A stretch of 64,000 bases of DNA, taken from positions 142,678-206,677 of the forward strand of contig NZ_MUKU01000006.1 in assembly GCF_002081825.1 (NCBI RefSeq), read 5' to 3'. This document shows positions 36,852 through 46,207 of this stretch, in pieces; position 1 is the stretch's first letter; each line of letters begins with the position of its first letter. The position numbers and the translations under genes are program-made. A model generated the notes under the pieces. That model was not told the origin of the DNA. It saw only the letters and a program-made list of their open reading frames with translations, and did not search any database. Source of the DNA: Chromobacterium haemolyticum (lineage in GTDB: Bacteria; Pseudomonadota; Gammaproteobacteria; Burkholderiales; Chromobacteriaceae).

Positions 36852-38240
36852 GCCCAGGTTGGCGATGAAGCCGGTTTCGTCCGCCAGGCAGCGCAGGTCC
36901 AGCCATAGCCGGCCGTCGGCCAAGCGGCCTATTACCGGCCGCGGCAGCGCGCGAAGCGCTTCGGCCAGCCGTTCTAGCGTGCCGCCTCGGCCGTCGGCAG
37001 GCGAAACCGTCAGCGCCCAGCTGGGCAAGCGGTCCACCGGCAGCGAGCCGCTGCCGATCTGGGACAGGCAGGCGGCGTTCTCCACCAGATAGTCCGCTCC
37101 CAGCGCGGCGGCCAGCGGGGCGCTCAGGCGCTCGGCGCTGGCGCGCATCGCCGTTTGCGGGCGGGTCAGCAGGCGCAGCGTCGGCAGGGTTTCGGTCAGC
37201 CGGTCCGGCTCCAGATAAAGCCGCAGCGTGGCCTCCAGCGCTGCCAGTGTCATCTTGTCGCAGCGCAGCGCGCGTTTGAGCGGGTGTTGCTGAATCTTGT
37301 CTATCCATTCGCGCTTGCCGATGATCAGACCGGCCTGCGGCCCGCCCAGCAGCTTATCGCCGGAGAAGCTGACCAGGTCTACGCCGGCGGCGATCATCTG
37401 CTGCGGCATCGGCTCGTGAGGCAGGCCGTAAGCGGCCAGGTCGATCAGCGCGCCGGAGCCCAGATCGGTAGCCACCGGCAGGCCGCGTTCGCGCGCCAGT
37501 TCGGCCAGTTCCGCCTCCGCCACGCTGCTGGCGAAACCCTGAATCGCGTAATTGCTGGTGTGGACCTTGAGCAGGAGGCCGGTTTCCGCCGTGATGGCGT
37601 TGCGATAGTCCTTCAGGTGAGTGCGGTTGGTGGCGCCCACTTCCACCAGCCGGCAGCCGGCCTGGCGCATCACGTCCGGCATGCGGAAGGCGCCGCCGAT
37701 CTCCACCATCTCGCCGCGGGACAGAATGACCTCGCGGCCGGCGGCGACGGTGGACAGCATGATGAGCACCGCCGCCGCGTTGTTGTTGACCACGCAGGCG
37801 GCCTCGGCGCCGGTGAGTTCGCGCAATAGTTCGCTGACCGCCTGGTCCCGGTGGCCGCGGCCGGCGCCTTGCAGGTCGAATTCCAGCGTCGCGGCTTCGC
37901 GCATCGCCGCGGTCACGGCGTCCACCGCGGCCTCGGCCATAGGCGCGCGGCCCAGATTGGTGTGCAAGACAGTGCCGGAAAGGTTGAACACCGGCCGCAT
38001 CCGCATGCGCTGGCGCTCGGCGACTCGATCGCCTACGGCGGCGGCGAGGCTGTCGTCGCTGGCTGCCCAGGGTGGCAGCGCGTGCTGTTCGCGTATGGTC
38101 CGGCGCGCCTGCTCCAGCGTTTGGCGCACGGCTTCGGCCAGCGCGGCGTTGCCGTGGCGGCCCAGCAGGCGGGACAGACGGTCGTGGCTCAGCAGGCGGT
38201 CTACGGAGGGCAGGCGGGTATACAGGTTTTTCAGGTCCAT
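36834..38240 (-). CDS. selA: L-seryl-tRNA(Sec) selenium transferase
   Basis: PLP enzyme that converts Ser-tRNA-Sec to Sec-tRNA-Sec using selenophosphate; 468 residues from [14 protein letters not shown], which aligns with E. coli SelA and has GGAAGC upstream. An ATG 11 codons earlier is the alternative. Key segments are [26 protein letters not shown], the PLP lysine in [15 protein letters not shown], and [24 protein letters not shown]. selD, which supplies selenophosphate, is not in this window. Confidence 0.96.
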   Translation of the reverse strand: MDLKNLYTRLPSVDRLLSHDRLSRLLGRHGNAALAEAVRQTLEQARRTIREQHALPPWAASDDSLAAAVGDRVAERQRMRMRPVFNLSGTVLHTNLGRAPMAEAAVDAVTAAMREAATLEFDLQGAGRGHRDQAVSELLRELTGAEAACVVNNNAAAVLIMLSTVAAGREVILSRGEMVEIGGAFRMPDVMRQAGCRLVEVGATNRTHLKDYRNAITAETGLLLKVHTSNYAIQGFASSVAEAELAELARERGLPVATDLGSGALIDLAAYGLPHEPMPQQMIAAGVDLVSFSGDKLLGGPQAGLIIGKREWIDKIQQHPLKRALRCDKMTLAALEATLRLYLEPDRLTETLPTLRLLTRPQTAMRASAERLSAPLAAALGADYLVENAACLSQIGSGSLPVDRLPSWALTVSPADGRGGTLERLAEALRALPRPVIGRLADGRLWLDLRCLADETGFIANLGSLARP

Positions 38241-38319
38241 GGAAGCTTCCGGCGCGGCGTCAGATTCCTTCATTTTACCCGCTTACGCTCGAGAGCTGCC
38301 GGCTGCGTATAATGCCCGA

Positions 38320-39309
38320 ATGCAGACACCTCAAACGCCTCCCTTCGCCGGCCTGACGCCGGACGCCATTCTCCACGCAGTGGACAGCCTCGGCCTTTAC
38401 AGCTCCGGCAGCCTGCTGGCGCTGAACAGCTACGAGAACCGGGTTTATCAGATCGGCATTGACGACGCCGCGCCGCTGGTGGCCAAGTTTTATCGGCCGG
38501 AGCGCTGGAGCGATGAGCAGATACTGGAGGAGCACGCGTTTTCGCTGGAACTGGCGGAGCGCGAGATCCCGGTGGTGCCGCCGTTGGCCTTCAAGGGCGC
38601 CACCTTGCATCATCACGGCGGTTTCCGTTTCGCCTTGTTTCCGCGTCGCGGCGGCCGGGTGCCGGAGTTGGGCGACGCGCGCACGCTGGAATGGATAGGC
38701 CGCTTTCTGGGCCGCATCCACGCTTTGGGCCGGGTGGAGAGCTACGCGCGGCGGCCGGCTTTGGACGCGGACAGCTTCGGCCGCGAGCCGGCGGACTATC
38801 TATTGCGGCACGCGGACTTGCCGCCGGAACTGCGCGAAGTCTTCCGCGGCGTGCTGGAGCAGGCGCTGGCCGGTGTCGACCGCGCTTACCAGCGCGCCGG
38901 CGCGGTGAGCGCGCTGCGGCTGCACGGCGATTGCCATGTCGGAAATATGTTGTGGACCGACGACGGTCCGCATTTCGTCGACTTTGACGATAGCCGCATG
39001 GGACCGGCGGTGCAGGATTTGTGGATGTTGCTGTCCGGCAGCCGCGAGGAGCAATCGGCGCAGTTGGCCGAGGTGCTGGCCGGCTACGAGGACTTTTGCG
39101 AGTTCGACCTGCGCGAACTGCATCTGCTGGAGGCCTTGCGCACCTTGCGTCTGATCCATTACAGCGCCTGGCTGGCGCGGCGTTGGCACGATCCAGCTTT
39201 TCCAGCCGCCTTCCCCTGGTTCAACAGCCAGCGTTATTGGGAGGAACAGATTCTGACCTTGCGCGAGCAGATTGCGCTGTTGGACGAACCGCCGTTGTGG
39301 TCGGTGTAA
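38320..39309 (+). CDS. srkA: Stress response kinase A (YihE/SrkA)
   Basis: 329 residues, APH/choline-kinase-like fold as in E. coli SrkA (328). The N-lobe includes SYENRVYQIGIDD, the catalytic loop is LHGDCHVGNMLW, and the metal-binding DFD is in HFVDFDDSRMGPAVQDLWMLL. SrkA phosphorylates Ser/Thr and protects stressed cells from programmed death. The frame is open far upstream across selA; the ATG at 38320 gives the right length. The promoter region lies in the 79 bases shared with selA. The stop codon touches repeat copy 2. Confidence 0.92.
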   Translation: MQTPQTPPFAGLTPDAILHAVDSLGLYSSGSLLALNSYENRVYQIGIDDAAPLVAKFYRPERWSDEQILEEHAFSLELAEREIPVVPPLAFKGATLHHHGGFRFALFPRRGGRVPELGDARTLEWIGRFLGRIHALGRVESYARRPALDADSFGREPADYLLRHADLPPELREVFRGVLEQALAGVDRAYQRAGAVSALRLHGDCHVGNMLWTDDGPHFVDFDDSRMGPAVQDLWMLLSGSREEQSAQLAEVLAGYEDFCEFDLRELHLLEALRTLRLIHYSAWLARRWHDPAFPAAFPWFNSQRYWEEQILTLREQIALLDEPPLWSV

Positions 39310-39452
39310 GAGCGATTTTACGATCTCACGAGCAAGAGCGAGACAAGGCGAAAACGGCATAGAAAGCGGAGTGTTCTCGTGGTATGAGCATTTAGAAGGG
39401 GGACTCACCGCGTCACGTCTTACAACGCGCAGCAGATCGTAAACAGGTTCTA
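39308..39452. repeat. MITE-like intergenic repeat, copy 2
   Basis: Second copy of the element at 13347, about 145 bases. It starts AGAGCGATTTTACGATC inside the srkA stop codon and ends GATCGTAAACAGGTTCT before TA. Shared blocks are GAGACAAGGCG, AGCGGA, CGTGGTA, TGAGCATTT and ACGCGCAGC. The middle differs by a short insertion (AGAAGGGGGACTCACCGCG). Confidence 0.75.
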
Positions 39453-39474
39453 CTCGCGGGCTCAAAGTCTGGGG

Positions 39475-40677
39475 TCAGCCGGTGCTGGCCTCCTTATGCT
39501 GCTGCATTCTTTCCTTGACCCAGCTTTCGAAGTGGGGCGCGTCCATCGGCTTGGCGATGAAATAGCCCTGGCCCATCAGGCAACCGCGGTTGCCCATGAA
39601 GTCCAGATCGGTGGTGGTTTCTATGCCTTCCGCCACCGTGGTCAGCTGCATGCGCTGCGCCAGTTCGATCACGCTGTTGAGCACGGCTTCCAGGTGCGGT
39701 TTGGTGGACACCGAGGTGACTAGTGATTGGTCTATCTTCAGTTCGGTGAACGGGAAGCGGGTCAGTTGCTGCAAGGTGGCGAAGCCGGTGCCGAAGTCGT
39801 CGATGGACAGGCCCAGGCCGCCCAGCCGCAGCCGGGCGGCGATGCCGATGGCCTCGGCCAGATTGTCGGCGATGGCGGTTTCGGTCACTTCGAAGATGAT
39901 GAAGCGCGGCGGCACGTGAGTGCTGAGCAGCCGCTGCTCGATTTGCTGGGTCAGGTCGTCGCCCTTCAGCGATAGCGCGGACAGATTGACCGACAACGGC
40001 AACCGCAGGCCGCGGCGCGCCCATTCCTGCCATTGCTTCAGGCCTTGGTCCAGCATGTTTAGCGTCAGTTCGGTGGCCCAGCCGCTGGTTTCCACCACCG
40101 GGATGAAGCGGGCGGGCGAGACGATGCCGAGTTCCGGGTGCTGCCAGCGCGCCAGCATTTCCGCGCCTTTGAGCAAGCCGCCGTTGAGAGTGACCTTGGG
40201 CTGGTAGTAGGGAATGATCTCGCCCTTGTCCAGGGCCTCGCGCACCTCTACCTCGCTGAACAGTTCGGCATGGTGTTCGTCGCCGCCCTTGGGCGTCCAC
40301 ACCCGTTTGAGCAGGTCCAGCAGCTCCGGCTGGCGCAGCGGCTTCTTTAAGCCGCCAAGCACCGGCAGCCCAAGCTCCCGTCCCATCAGCTCCACGGTGG
40401 AGATCAGCAGATAGTCTTTGCTGGAAGTGACCACCAGCGGCGCGTTCAGCCCCTCTCTGGCCATGTGCTGCATGACTTGTACGCCGTCCAGTTTGGGCAT
40501 TTCCAAATCCAGCAGGATCAGGCTGGGCAGATGCTCGCGCATCCGCTCCAGGCCTTCCTCGCCGTTGGCGGCCTGGCGGATCTGCTGCGCGCCCAGGCCT
40601 TGGCAGATCTCGCAGCCGTGCTGGCGCTGCAAGGTGCTGTCGTCGATGATCAGGACGTCCTGGATATCCAGTTGCAT
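39475..40677 (-). CDS. Response regulator with EAL-type c-di-GMP phosphodiesterase domain (signature EML)
   Basis: 400 residues. The N-terminal receiver (about 5-128) has DD at 12-13 and the phospho-Asp at D57 in LILLDLEMPKLDG. The C-terminal EAL domain (about 145-390) has EML in GAEMLARWQHP in place of EAL, then NLSALSL, FEVTETAI, SIDDFGTG, LKIDQSLV and VAEGIET. The catalytic glutamates and DDFGTG are present, so hydrolysis of c-di-GMP is likely. The layout resembles VieA-type REC-EAL proteins. It is the last gene of the chemotaxis operon, 13 bases after cheB, tying chemosensing to c-di-GMP. Confidence 0.9.
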   Translation of the reverse strand: MQLDIQDVLIIDDSTLQRQHGCEICQGLGAQQIRQAANGEEGLERMREHLPSLILLDLEMPKLDGVQVMQHMAREGLNAPLVVTSSKDYLLISTVELMGRELGLPVLGGLKKPLRQPELLDLLKRVWTPKGGDEHHAELFSEVEVREALDKGEIIPYYQPKVTLNGGLLKGAEMLARWQHPELGIVSPARFIPVVETSGWATELTLNMLDQGLKQWQEWARRGLRLPLSVNLSALSLKGDDLTQQIEQRLLSTHVPPRFIIFEVTETAIADNLAEAIGIAARLRLGGLGLSIDDFGTGFATLQQLTRFPFTELKIDQSLVTSVSTKPHLEAVLNSVIELAQRMQLTTVAEGIETTTDLDFMGNRGCLMGQGYFIAKPMDAPHFESWVKERMQQHKEASTG

Positions 40678-40690
40678 GGTGTTTCCTCGT

Positions 40691-41809
40691 TCAGCGGCAA
40701 ATCGCCTTGGCGATGGTGTCCAGCGACATCACTTCGTCGGCCGCGCCCAAGCGGATCGCTTCCTTGGGCATGCCAAACACGACGCAGCTTTCCTCGTCTT
40801 GAGCGATGGTCTTGGCGCCGCAATCGTGCATTTCCTTCAAGCCCTTGGCGCCGTCGTCTCCCATGCCGGTCATGATGATGCCCAGCGCGTTCTTGCCGGC
40901 GAACTTGGCGGCGGAGCGGAACAGCACGTCCACCGACGGTTTGTGGCGGCTGACCAGCGGTCCGTCCACCACTTCCACCAGATAGAAGGCGCCGCTGCGT
41001 TTGATCATCATGTGTTTGCCGCCGGGGGCGATCAGCGCGCGGCCCGGCAGGATGCGGTCGCCGTTGCTGGCTTCCTTGACTTCGATCTGGGACAGGCTGT
41101 CCAGCCGCTCGGCGAAGGAGCGGGTGAATTTTTCAGGCATGTGCTGGACGATGGCGAGGCCGGGGCAGGTGCGCGGCAAGGCGGTGAGCACGGTTTCCAA
41201 CGCTTGGGTGCCGCCGGTGGAGGTGCCCACGGCGATGATGCGTTCCGTGGTGGCGAACATATTGCCGCCGGTGGGCGCGGACAGGATGGCGTCGGCGGAC
41301 AGCTTGGGCCGGGTTTCCAGCGGGTTGGACGTTGGCGCCGAACCGCCGGGAGGCGCTCCGCCTCCCAACGTCGCGCCGCCGGCGGAGGGCATCACCCGCA
41401 CCCGGTTCATTCGCGCGGCGGCGGCGCTGCGCACCGCTTGCACCAGCTGGTTGGCGCTCTCTTCGAGGAAGCCCTTGACCCCGGCCATGGGTTTGGCGAT
41501 CACCTCCACCGCGCCGGCGGCCATCGCCTGCATGCTGATGTCGGTGCCTTTCTGCGTCAGTGATGAGCAGATCACCACCGGAGTCGGCCGGCTGGCCATC
41601 AACTGCTTGAGAAAGGTGATGCCGTCCATGCGCGGCATCTCGATGTCCAGCACGATGACGTCCGGCCATTGCTGTTTCATTTTTTCCATCGCGGCGATGG
41701 GGTCGGTGGCCACATCCATCACCGTCATGCCGGTTGCCTGGCTGAAAACCTGGCTCAGCACTTGGCGAACCACTGCAGAGTCATCCACGATCAGCACTTT
41801 GATAGTCAT
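40691..41809 (-). CDS. cheB: Chemotaxis protein-glutamate methylesterase/deamidase CheB
   Basis: 372 residues. The receiver (1-125) has [12 protein letters not shown] and phospho-Asp in [14 protein letters not shown] low-complexity linker ([16 protein letters not shown]) follows. The methylesterase triad is Ser in [12 protein letters not shown], His in [11 protein letters not shown] and Asp in [13 protein letters not shown]. CheB removes methyl groups from receptors and deamidates glutamines. Its ATG overlaps the cheD stop by four bases. The opposing methyltransferase cheR is absent from the operon. Confidence 0.95.
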   Translation of the reverse strand: MTIKVLIVDDSAVVRQVLSQVFSQATGMTVMDVATDPIAAMEKMKQQWPDVIVLDIEMPRMDGITFLKQLMASRPTPVVICSSLTQKGTDISMQAMAAGAVEVIAKPMAGVKGFLEESANQLVQAVRSAAAARMNRVRVMPSAGGATLGGGAPPGGSAPTSNPLETRPKLSADAILSAPTGGNMFATTERIIAVGTSTGGTQALETVLTALPRTCPGLAIVQHMPEKFTRSFAERLDSLSQIEVKEASNGDRILPGRALIAPGGKHMMIKRSGAFYLVEVVDGPLVSRHKPSVDVLFRSAAKFAGKNALGIIMTGMGDDGAKGLKEMHDCGAKTIAQDEESCVVFGMPKEAIRLGAADEVMSLDTIAKAICR

Positions 41810-42330
41810 GCCCGAGTCCTTGCCTTATGGTGTGCGGAAATCCTGCTCATGTCCGCGTCTTGCGTCTGTTTTACCCACACATCGCCCGTGGCCAGATCGA
41901 ACATCACCAACCGCGGGCTGTTGCCGCCCAAATCCTCCGCATGCACGGATAGCCCGAGTTGCTTGACCAACTGGTAGGCCATGTCGATATTGCGCGACGG
42001 CACGTCGTGCGGCTGATCGCGCTCGACGCCTGCCAGCACCGCGGCTCCGCCCACCAGCTTGGCGTGGAATTCCTGCAAGGGCAGCCCGGAGGTCAGCACC
42101 TCGTGCAGCATCAACAGCATGGCTTCGTCGCCGTAGCGGCCGGACAGTGTCGATGGCCTTCGATCGGTGCGCCGCGCCAGCAGGTAGTGGCACATTCCCC
42201 CGATTTTGGCCTTGGGGTGCCACAGCGTGATCGAGACGCAGGAGCCTAGCAGCGTGCGGATCTTGTGGTGCTTGTCGCCGAAGTACCAATCGCCGGGATG
42301 CAGGAAAATATCGACGTCTTGTTTTGTCAT
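41806..42330 (-). CDS. cheD: Chemoreceptor glutamine deamidase CheD
   Basis: 174 residues with the catalytic Cys in [12 protein letters not shown], followed by the His in GGMCHYLLA and the Thr/Ser region. CheD deamidates specific receptor glutamines and can pair with CheC phosphatases; no cheC is visible. C-terminal part [21 protein letters not shown] is typical. Translationally coupled to cheB. Confidence 0.93.
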   Translation of the reverse strand: MTKQDVDIFLHPGDWYFGDKHHKIRTLLGSCVSITLWHPKAKIGGMCHYLLARRTDRRPSTLSGRYGDEAMLLMLHEVLTSGLPLQEFHAKLVGGAAVLAGVERDQPHDVPSRNIDMAYQLVKQLGLSVHAEDLGGNSPRLVMFDLATGDVWVKQTQDADMSRISAHHKARTRA

Positions 42331-42406
42331 TACCAGGGCCTTTGTGCCGAAGGTGGGCCAAGCGACCGGTTCATTCGTTTCAATGTAGATCAGTTGCCGC
42401 GCCGTT

Positions 42407-43987
42407 TCAGGGTGGATTCGACACGCTCTCCGCCTCCGCGTTTGTCTCCTGGATCAGAAAGTAAGCGATTTGCTGTTGCAGGCGCGCCGCCTGTTTGTGC
42501 ACTTCGGCGGCGGTGGCCGCCAGTGCTTCGCTGTTGGAGGTATTGCGTTGGGACACCTCGCCCAGGTGTTCCATCGCGTCGCGGACTTGGGAGATGCCGC
42601 GCGCTTCTTCCCGGCTGGCGGCGCTGATGCCGCCCACCAGTTCCGCGGTGGCCGCGCTGCGCTCCAGAATGCCGGACAGCACGCGAGCGGCCTGTCGCGC
42701 TTCATGGCGGCTGTGCCGGGCCAGTTCGCTGATTTCCCGGGCGGCGTGATGGCTGCGTTCGGCCAACTTGCGCACGTCGTCTGCCACTACGGCGAAGCCG
42801 TGGCCGTGCGGCCCGGCCGTGGCGGCTTCGATGGCGGCGTTGAGCGCCAGCAAATTGGTTTGGTAGGCGATGTCTTCGACGCTTGCGATGCGCTCGGCAA
42901 TCTGTTCCAGCGCGCTTTCCGCGGTTTGCACCGCTTGTTTGCCGTCAGCCACCTGCCGCGCGGCGTCGTGCGCGGCGGCGTTGGTCAGTTCCGCCTGAGC
43001 CAGATTGCCTTGGCTGACGTCGTGCATTTGAGCGCAGGATTGGGCGGTGGCGCCGACGCTGAGCGCGGCGGCCCAGCTGTTTTGCGCCAGCGCCTCGGCG
43101 GTGGCTCGGATTTCGCGGGCGCTGTCGGCCAGTTGGTCGGCGCTGTGACGCACGTCTTGGATGATGTCGCTCAGGTGGCGGCTGCTGTATTCCAAGGTGG
43201 AGTGCACGCTGCGGCGCGTTCCCGCGGGCGGTTTGCCGCCGCGCCATAGCCGGCCGGCAGCCATTTCACGCATGCGCTCGGCCAGCGCGTCGGGTTCCGC
43301 GCCCAGGATGCGCCACAGCTTGCGGTGGATAGCCCAGGCCAGCAGCAGGCCAGCCAGCGCGCTGCCTCCGGCCAGCGCCAGCAGCAGCGTTTTCAATTCC
43401 CGGCCGCGGCGCTCCGCTTGCCGGGCGGCTTGCTCGCGCAAGGCATGCGTTTGTTCGCGCAGCTGCCGCAGCGGAACGAGCAGCGCCGGGGCCGCCTGGT
43501 CCAGCGCTTTGCGGGCTTCGTATTTCTGGTTGGCGGCGGCTTGGCGCATGCCTTGGTCCAATAGCACGAAAGCCTGTTCGCGCTGGGCTTGCAGCCGCCG
43601 CATCGAGCCTTGCAGTTCCGTTTTGCCCGGAGCTTGTTGCCGTTCGATGGCGTCGGCGAGTTTCCGCTCCAGTTCCAGGTAGCGGCCGCGGGCGGCGAGA
43701 TAACTTTCGCGCCAGGACTGGATGTCGCGGCGGCTGGAGACGATGATCAGCGAGCGGTAGTCTATGCGCATTTCTTGGAGCTGGACGTGCATGCGGTCGC
43801 TAAGCCGGGCGTGGCGGCCATAGACCTGGGTGATCTCCTCCAGCTGAACGTGGAATTGTTCCAGGCCGTACAGCCCCGCGCCGATCAGGGCCAGCAGCAG
43901 AAACAGCAGCGCGCCGAATCCCAGTTTCAGCTGTCGGGAGACGGATAAGGGACTTTGGCCGGGCGCGGGGGCGAAGTGGGCCGGCAT
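42407..43987 (-). CDS. Methyl-accepting chemotaxis protein with altered hairpin tip
   Basis: 526 residues. One membrane helix at about 22-45, a helical periplasmic domain of the four-helix-bundle type (about 45-195), a second membrane helix (about 200-218), a short linker and a signalling coiled coil to the end. The kinase-contact tip reads [30 protein letters not shown]. The usual tip has A-R-A-G-E and A-E-V-R, so Arg is Thr, Glu is Pro and the following Glu is Asp. HAMP is poorly recognisable. It may not couple normally to CheA/CheW. It occupies the operon position where cheR is often found. Confidence 0.88.
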   Translation of the reverse strand: MPAHFAPAPGQSPLSVSRQLKLGFGALLFLLLALIGAGLYGLEQFHVQLEEITQVYGRHARLSDRMHVQLQEMRIDYRSLIIVSSRRDIQSWRESYLAARGRYLELERKLADAIERQQAPGKTELQGSMRRLQAQREQAFVLLDQGMRQAAANQKYEARKALDQAAPALLVPLRQLREQTHALREQAARQAERRGRELKTLLLALAGGSALAGLLLAWAIHRKLWRILGAEPDALAERMREMAAGRLWRGGKPPAGTRRSVHSTLEYSSRHLSDIIQDVRHSADQLADSAREIRATAEALAQNSWAAALSVGATAQSCAQMHDVSQGNLAQAELTNAAAHDAARQVADGKQAVQTAESALEQIAERIASVEDIAYQTNLLALNAAIEAATAGPHGHGFAVVADDVRKLAERSHHAAREISELARHSRHEARQAARVLSGILERSAATAELVGGISAASREEARGISQVRDAMEHLGEVSQRNTSNSEALAATAAEVHKQAARLQQQIAYFLIQETNAEAESVSNPP

Positions 43988-43993
43988 GACCGC

Positions 43994-44554
43994 TCAGGCC
44001 TTTTCCGTTTGGGGTTCCGCAGTGGTTTCCTGCTGGCCCAGGCTGGAGATCAAGGCCATTTCATCGACCGACAGTACTTTGTTGACGTTGAGAAGCACGA
44101 TGAAGTGGCCGTCCAGCTTGGCCATGCCGGCGATGAAGTCGACGCGGATCTTGCTGCCGAACTGGGGCGGCGGCTCAATGTCGGCGTCGGGAATGGCCAG
44201 CACCTCGTGCACCGCGTCCACCAGGATGCCGATCAACTGCAGCTGGTCCTCGCCTTCGACTTCGATGATGACGACGCAGGTGCGGCGGTTGATTTCGGTT
44301 TCGCCGCGGGCGAAGCGCAGCGACAGGTCGATCACCGGCACCACCGAGCCGCGCAAATTCATCACGCCGCGGATAAAGGGCGGCATCAGCGGCACATGGG
44401 TGGGTTTCAGGTATTCCAGGATTTCGCGTATCGCCAGGATGCCGATGGCGAAGACGTCGCCGCCCAGCTGGAAAGTCAGGTATTGGCGGGCGTCGGCCTG
44501 CGCTTCGGCGGAGGCGGCGTTGTCGTGCTTACGCTGTAGATGGAGCGGTTTCAT
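43994..44554 (-). CDS. cheW: Chemotaxis coupling protein CheW
   Basis: 186 residues, a single SH3-like CheW domain (about 22-160) with RQYLTFQLGGDVFAIGILAIREILEY, the receptor/kinase-contact arginine in FIRGVMNLRGSVVPVIDL, and IGILVDAVHEVLAI. It bridges receptors and CheA. Six bases separate it from the downstream mcp and twelve from the upstream one. Confidence 0.94.
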   Translation of the reverse strand: MKPLHLQRKHDNAASAEAQADARQYLTFQLGGDVFAIGILAIREILEYLKPTHVPLMPPFIRGVMNLRGSVVPVIDLSLRFARGETEINRRTCVVIIEVEGEDQLQLIGILVDAVHEVLAIPDADIEPPPQFGSKIRVDFIAGMAKLDGHFIVLLNVNKVLSVDEMALISSLGQQETTAEPQTEKA

Positions 44555-44566
44555 GGCGCTGTCCGG

Positions 44567-46207
44567 TTAGAAACGGATGAAGTCGGACTCTTCCGCCAGT
44601 GGCGGGTGCAGCGGCTTATGCGGCAACAGGGGCTCGCGCCGAGCGCGCGGCGGCGCAGGGTGGAAGGATTCGGCGGCGCCCAGCTTGAAGTAGCCCATCA
44701 ACTCGTGCAGGTGTTCGGCCTGATCGTTCATTTCCTCGGCGGTGGAGGCAAGCTCCTCGCTGGCGGACGCGTTCTGCTGCGTGGTCAGGCTCAGTTGCTG
44801 GATGGCGGAGTTGATCTGGCTGACGCCGCTGGCCTGTTCGTTGGAGGCGGCGGCGATCTCCTGCACCAGGTCGGCGGTGCGGCTGCTGGAGCGGACGATT
44901 TCCTCCAGGAACTGACCGGCCTGTTCGGCCAGCTTGACGCTGCTGCCGGCCACGCCGCTGATTTCCTGGGCGGCGATCTGGCTGCGCTCGGCCAGCTTGC
45001 GCACTTCGGCGGCCACCACGGCGAAGCCCTTGCCGTGCTCGCCGGCGCGCGCGGCTTCTATGGCGGCGTTGAGCGCCAGCAGATTGGTCTGGTAGGCGAT
45101 GTCGTCGACGATGCCGATCTTGTCGGCGATCTGGCGCATTGCCTCCACGGTGCGGCGTACCGCCTCGCCGCCTTCGGCCGCCTCGCGCGAGGCCTTGGTG
45201 GCGATGCTCTCGGTGACGCGGGCGTTGTCGTTGGTCTGGCTGATGGAGGAGGACATCTCTTCCACCGAGGCGGATGTCTCCTCAATACCGGCCGCCTGTT
45301 CGCTGGCGGCCTGAGACAAGGCCTGCGAGGTGGAGTTGATCTGCTGCGCGGCGCTGGACAGCGCCTCGGAGCCGCTCTTGACCTCGGCGATGATGTTGCG
45401 CATCCGCTCTATGGTGACGGCGATGGCGGCGCACAGGCTGTTTTGATCACCCGGTCGCAGCCGGATTTCAGCGTCCAGATTGCCGTCGGCCACCTGGCGC
45501 ATTACTTCGGACACGTAGTGCGGCTCCCCGCCCAGAGTACGGAGCAGGTTGCGGGTGATCAGGGTGGCCAGGCAGGCGCTGATCACGGTGGCCAGCAAGG
45601 ACAGCGCAATCATTACCCAATGGGCTTGCTGATAGCTGGCGTCGGCCTGAGTGGCCAGTTGGTCGTTGAGTTTGTCCTCCAGGTCCGCCAACGCGGTCAG
45701 TTGCTGATTGAAGGCGATCATTTGCGGCGCGATCTCGGTCTGCATCAATTTCTTGGCTTCGTCCTGACGCCCCTGATTGGCCAGCTCCACCACCTTATCC
45801 TCCATAGCCAGCGTGGCTGTTCGCATATTCTGGATGCGGCTCATCTGTTCCAGCTCTTGCGAGGAGTTGTTGCTGGCCTGCCGGAAGACATCGGCCAGTT
45901 TTTTTTCCCGTTCCATATAGATGACTTTGGCCGCCTGATAGGCTTGCAGCGCGTTGTTGATGTCGGCTGGGCCCTCGGCCAGCATCACATTGCGGCAAGC
46001 GATGCGGATGTCCTGGTTGTCGCTGATCAGTTGGCGCGCCAGTCGGCTTTCCACATTGTTGAACTGGGTGATGTCGCGCAGGGCGATATTGCTGATCTCC
46101 AGCCCGTACAGCGCCGCACTGACGCAGATCAGCATCAGCGCGATGATCAGGCCGAAACCCAGCCCAAGCTTCTGCGCGATGGACATGCCGTGTTTGTATT
46201 GGCTCAT
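44567..46207 (-). CDS. Methyl-accepting chemotaxis protein, four-helix-bundle sensor
   Basis: 546 residues. The N-terminal 4HB_MCP domain lies between two membrane helices (about 16-35 and 195-215) and contains [28 protein letters not shown] follows ([22 protein letters not shown]). The signalling domain has a canonical tip [30 protein letters not shown]. Methylation helices with [19 protein letters not shown] and [13 protein letters not shown] are present. Its start overlaps the cheA stop by four bases. No C-terminal NWETF-type tether is present. The ligand is unknown. Confidence 0.94.
   Translation of the reverse strand: MSQYKHGMSIAQKLGLGFGLIIALMLICVSAALYGLEISNIALRDITQFNNVESRLARQLISDNQDIRIACRNVMLAEGPADINNALQAYQAAKVIYMEREKKLADVFRQASNNSSQELEQMSRIQNMRTATLAMEDKVVELANQGRQDEAKKLMQTEIAPQMIAFNQQLTALADLEDKLNDQLATQADASYQQAHWVMIALSLLATVISACLATLITRNLLRTLGGEPHYVSEVMRQVADGNLDAEIRLRPGDQNSLCAAIAVTIERMRNIIAEVKSGSEALSSAAQQINSTSQALSQAASEQAAGIEETSASVEEMSSSISQTNDNARVTESIATKASREAAEGGEAVRRTVEAMRQIADKIGIVDDIAYQTNLLALNAAIEAARAGEHGKGFAVVAAEVRKLAERSQIAAQEISGVAGSSVKLAEQAGQFLEEIVRSSSRTADLVQEIAAASNEQASGVSQINSAIQQLSLTTQQNASASEELASTAEEMNDQAEHLHELMGYFKLGAAESFHPAPPRARREPLLPHKPLHPPLAEESDFIRF

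Noticed and set aside
37621..38319. Long N-terminal extension of SrkA reaching into selA
   Set aside because: SrkA length and start match the ATG at 38320. The extension is selA antisense.
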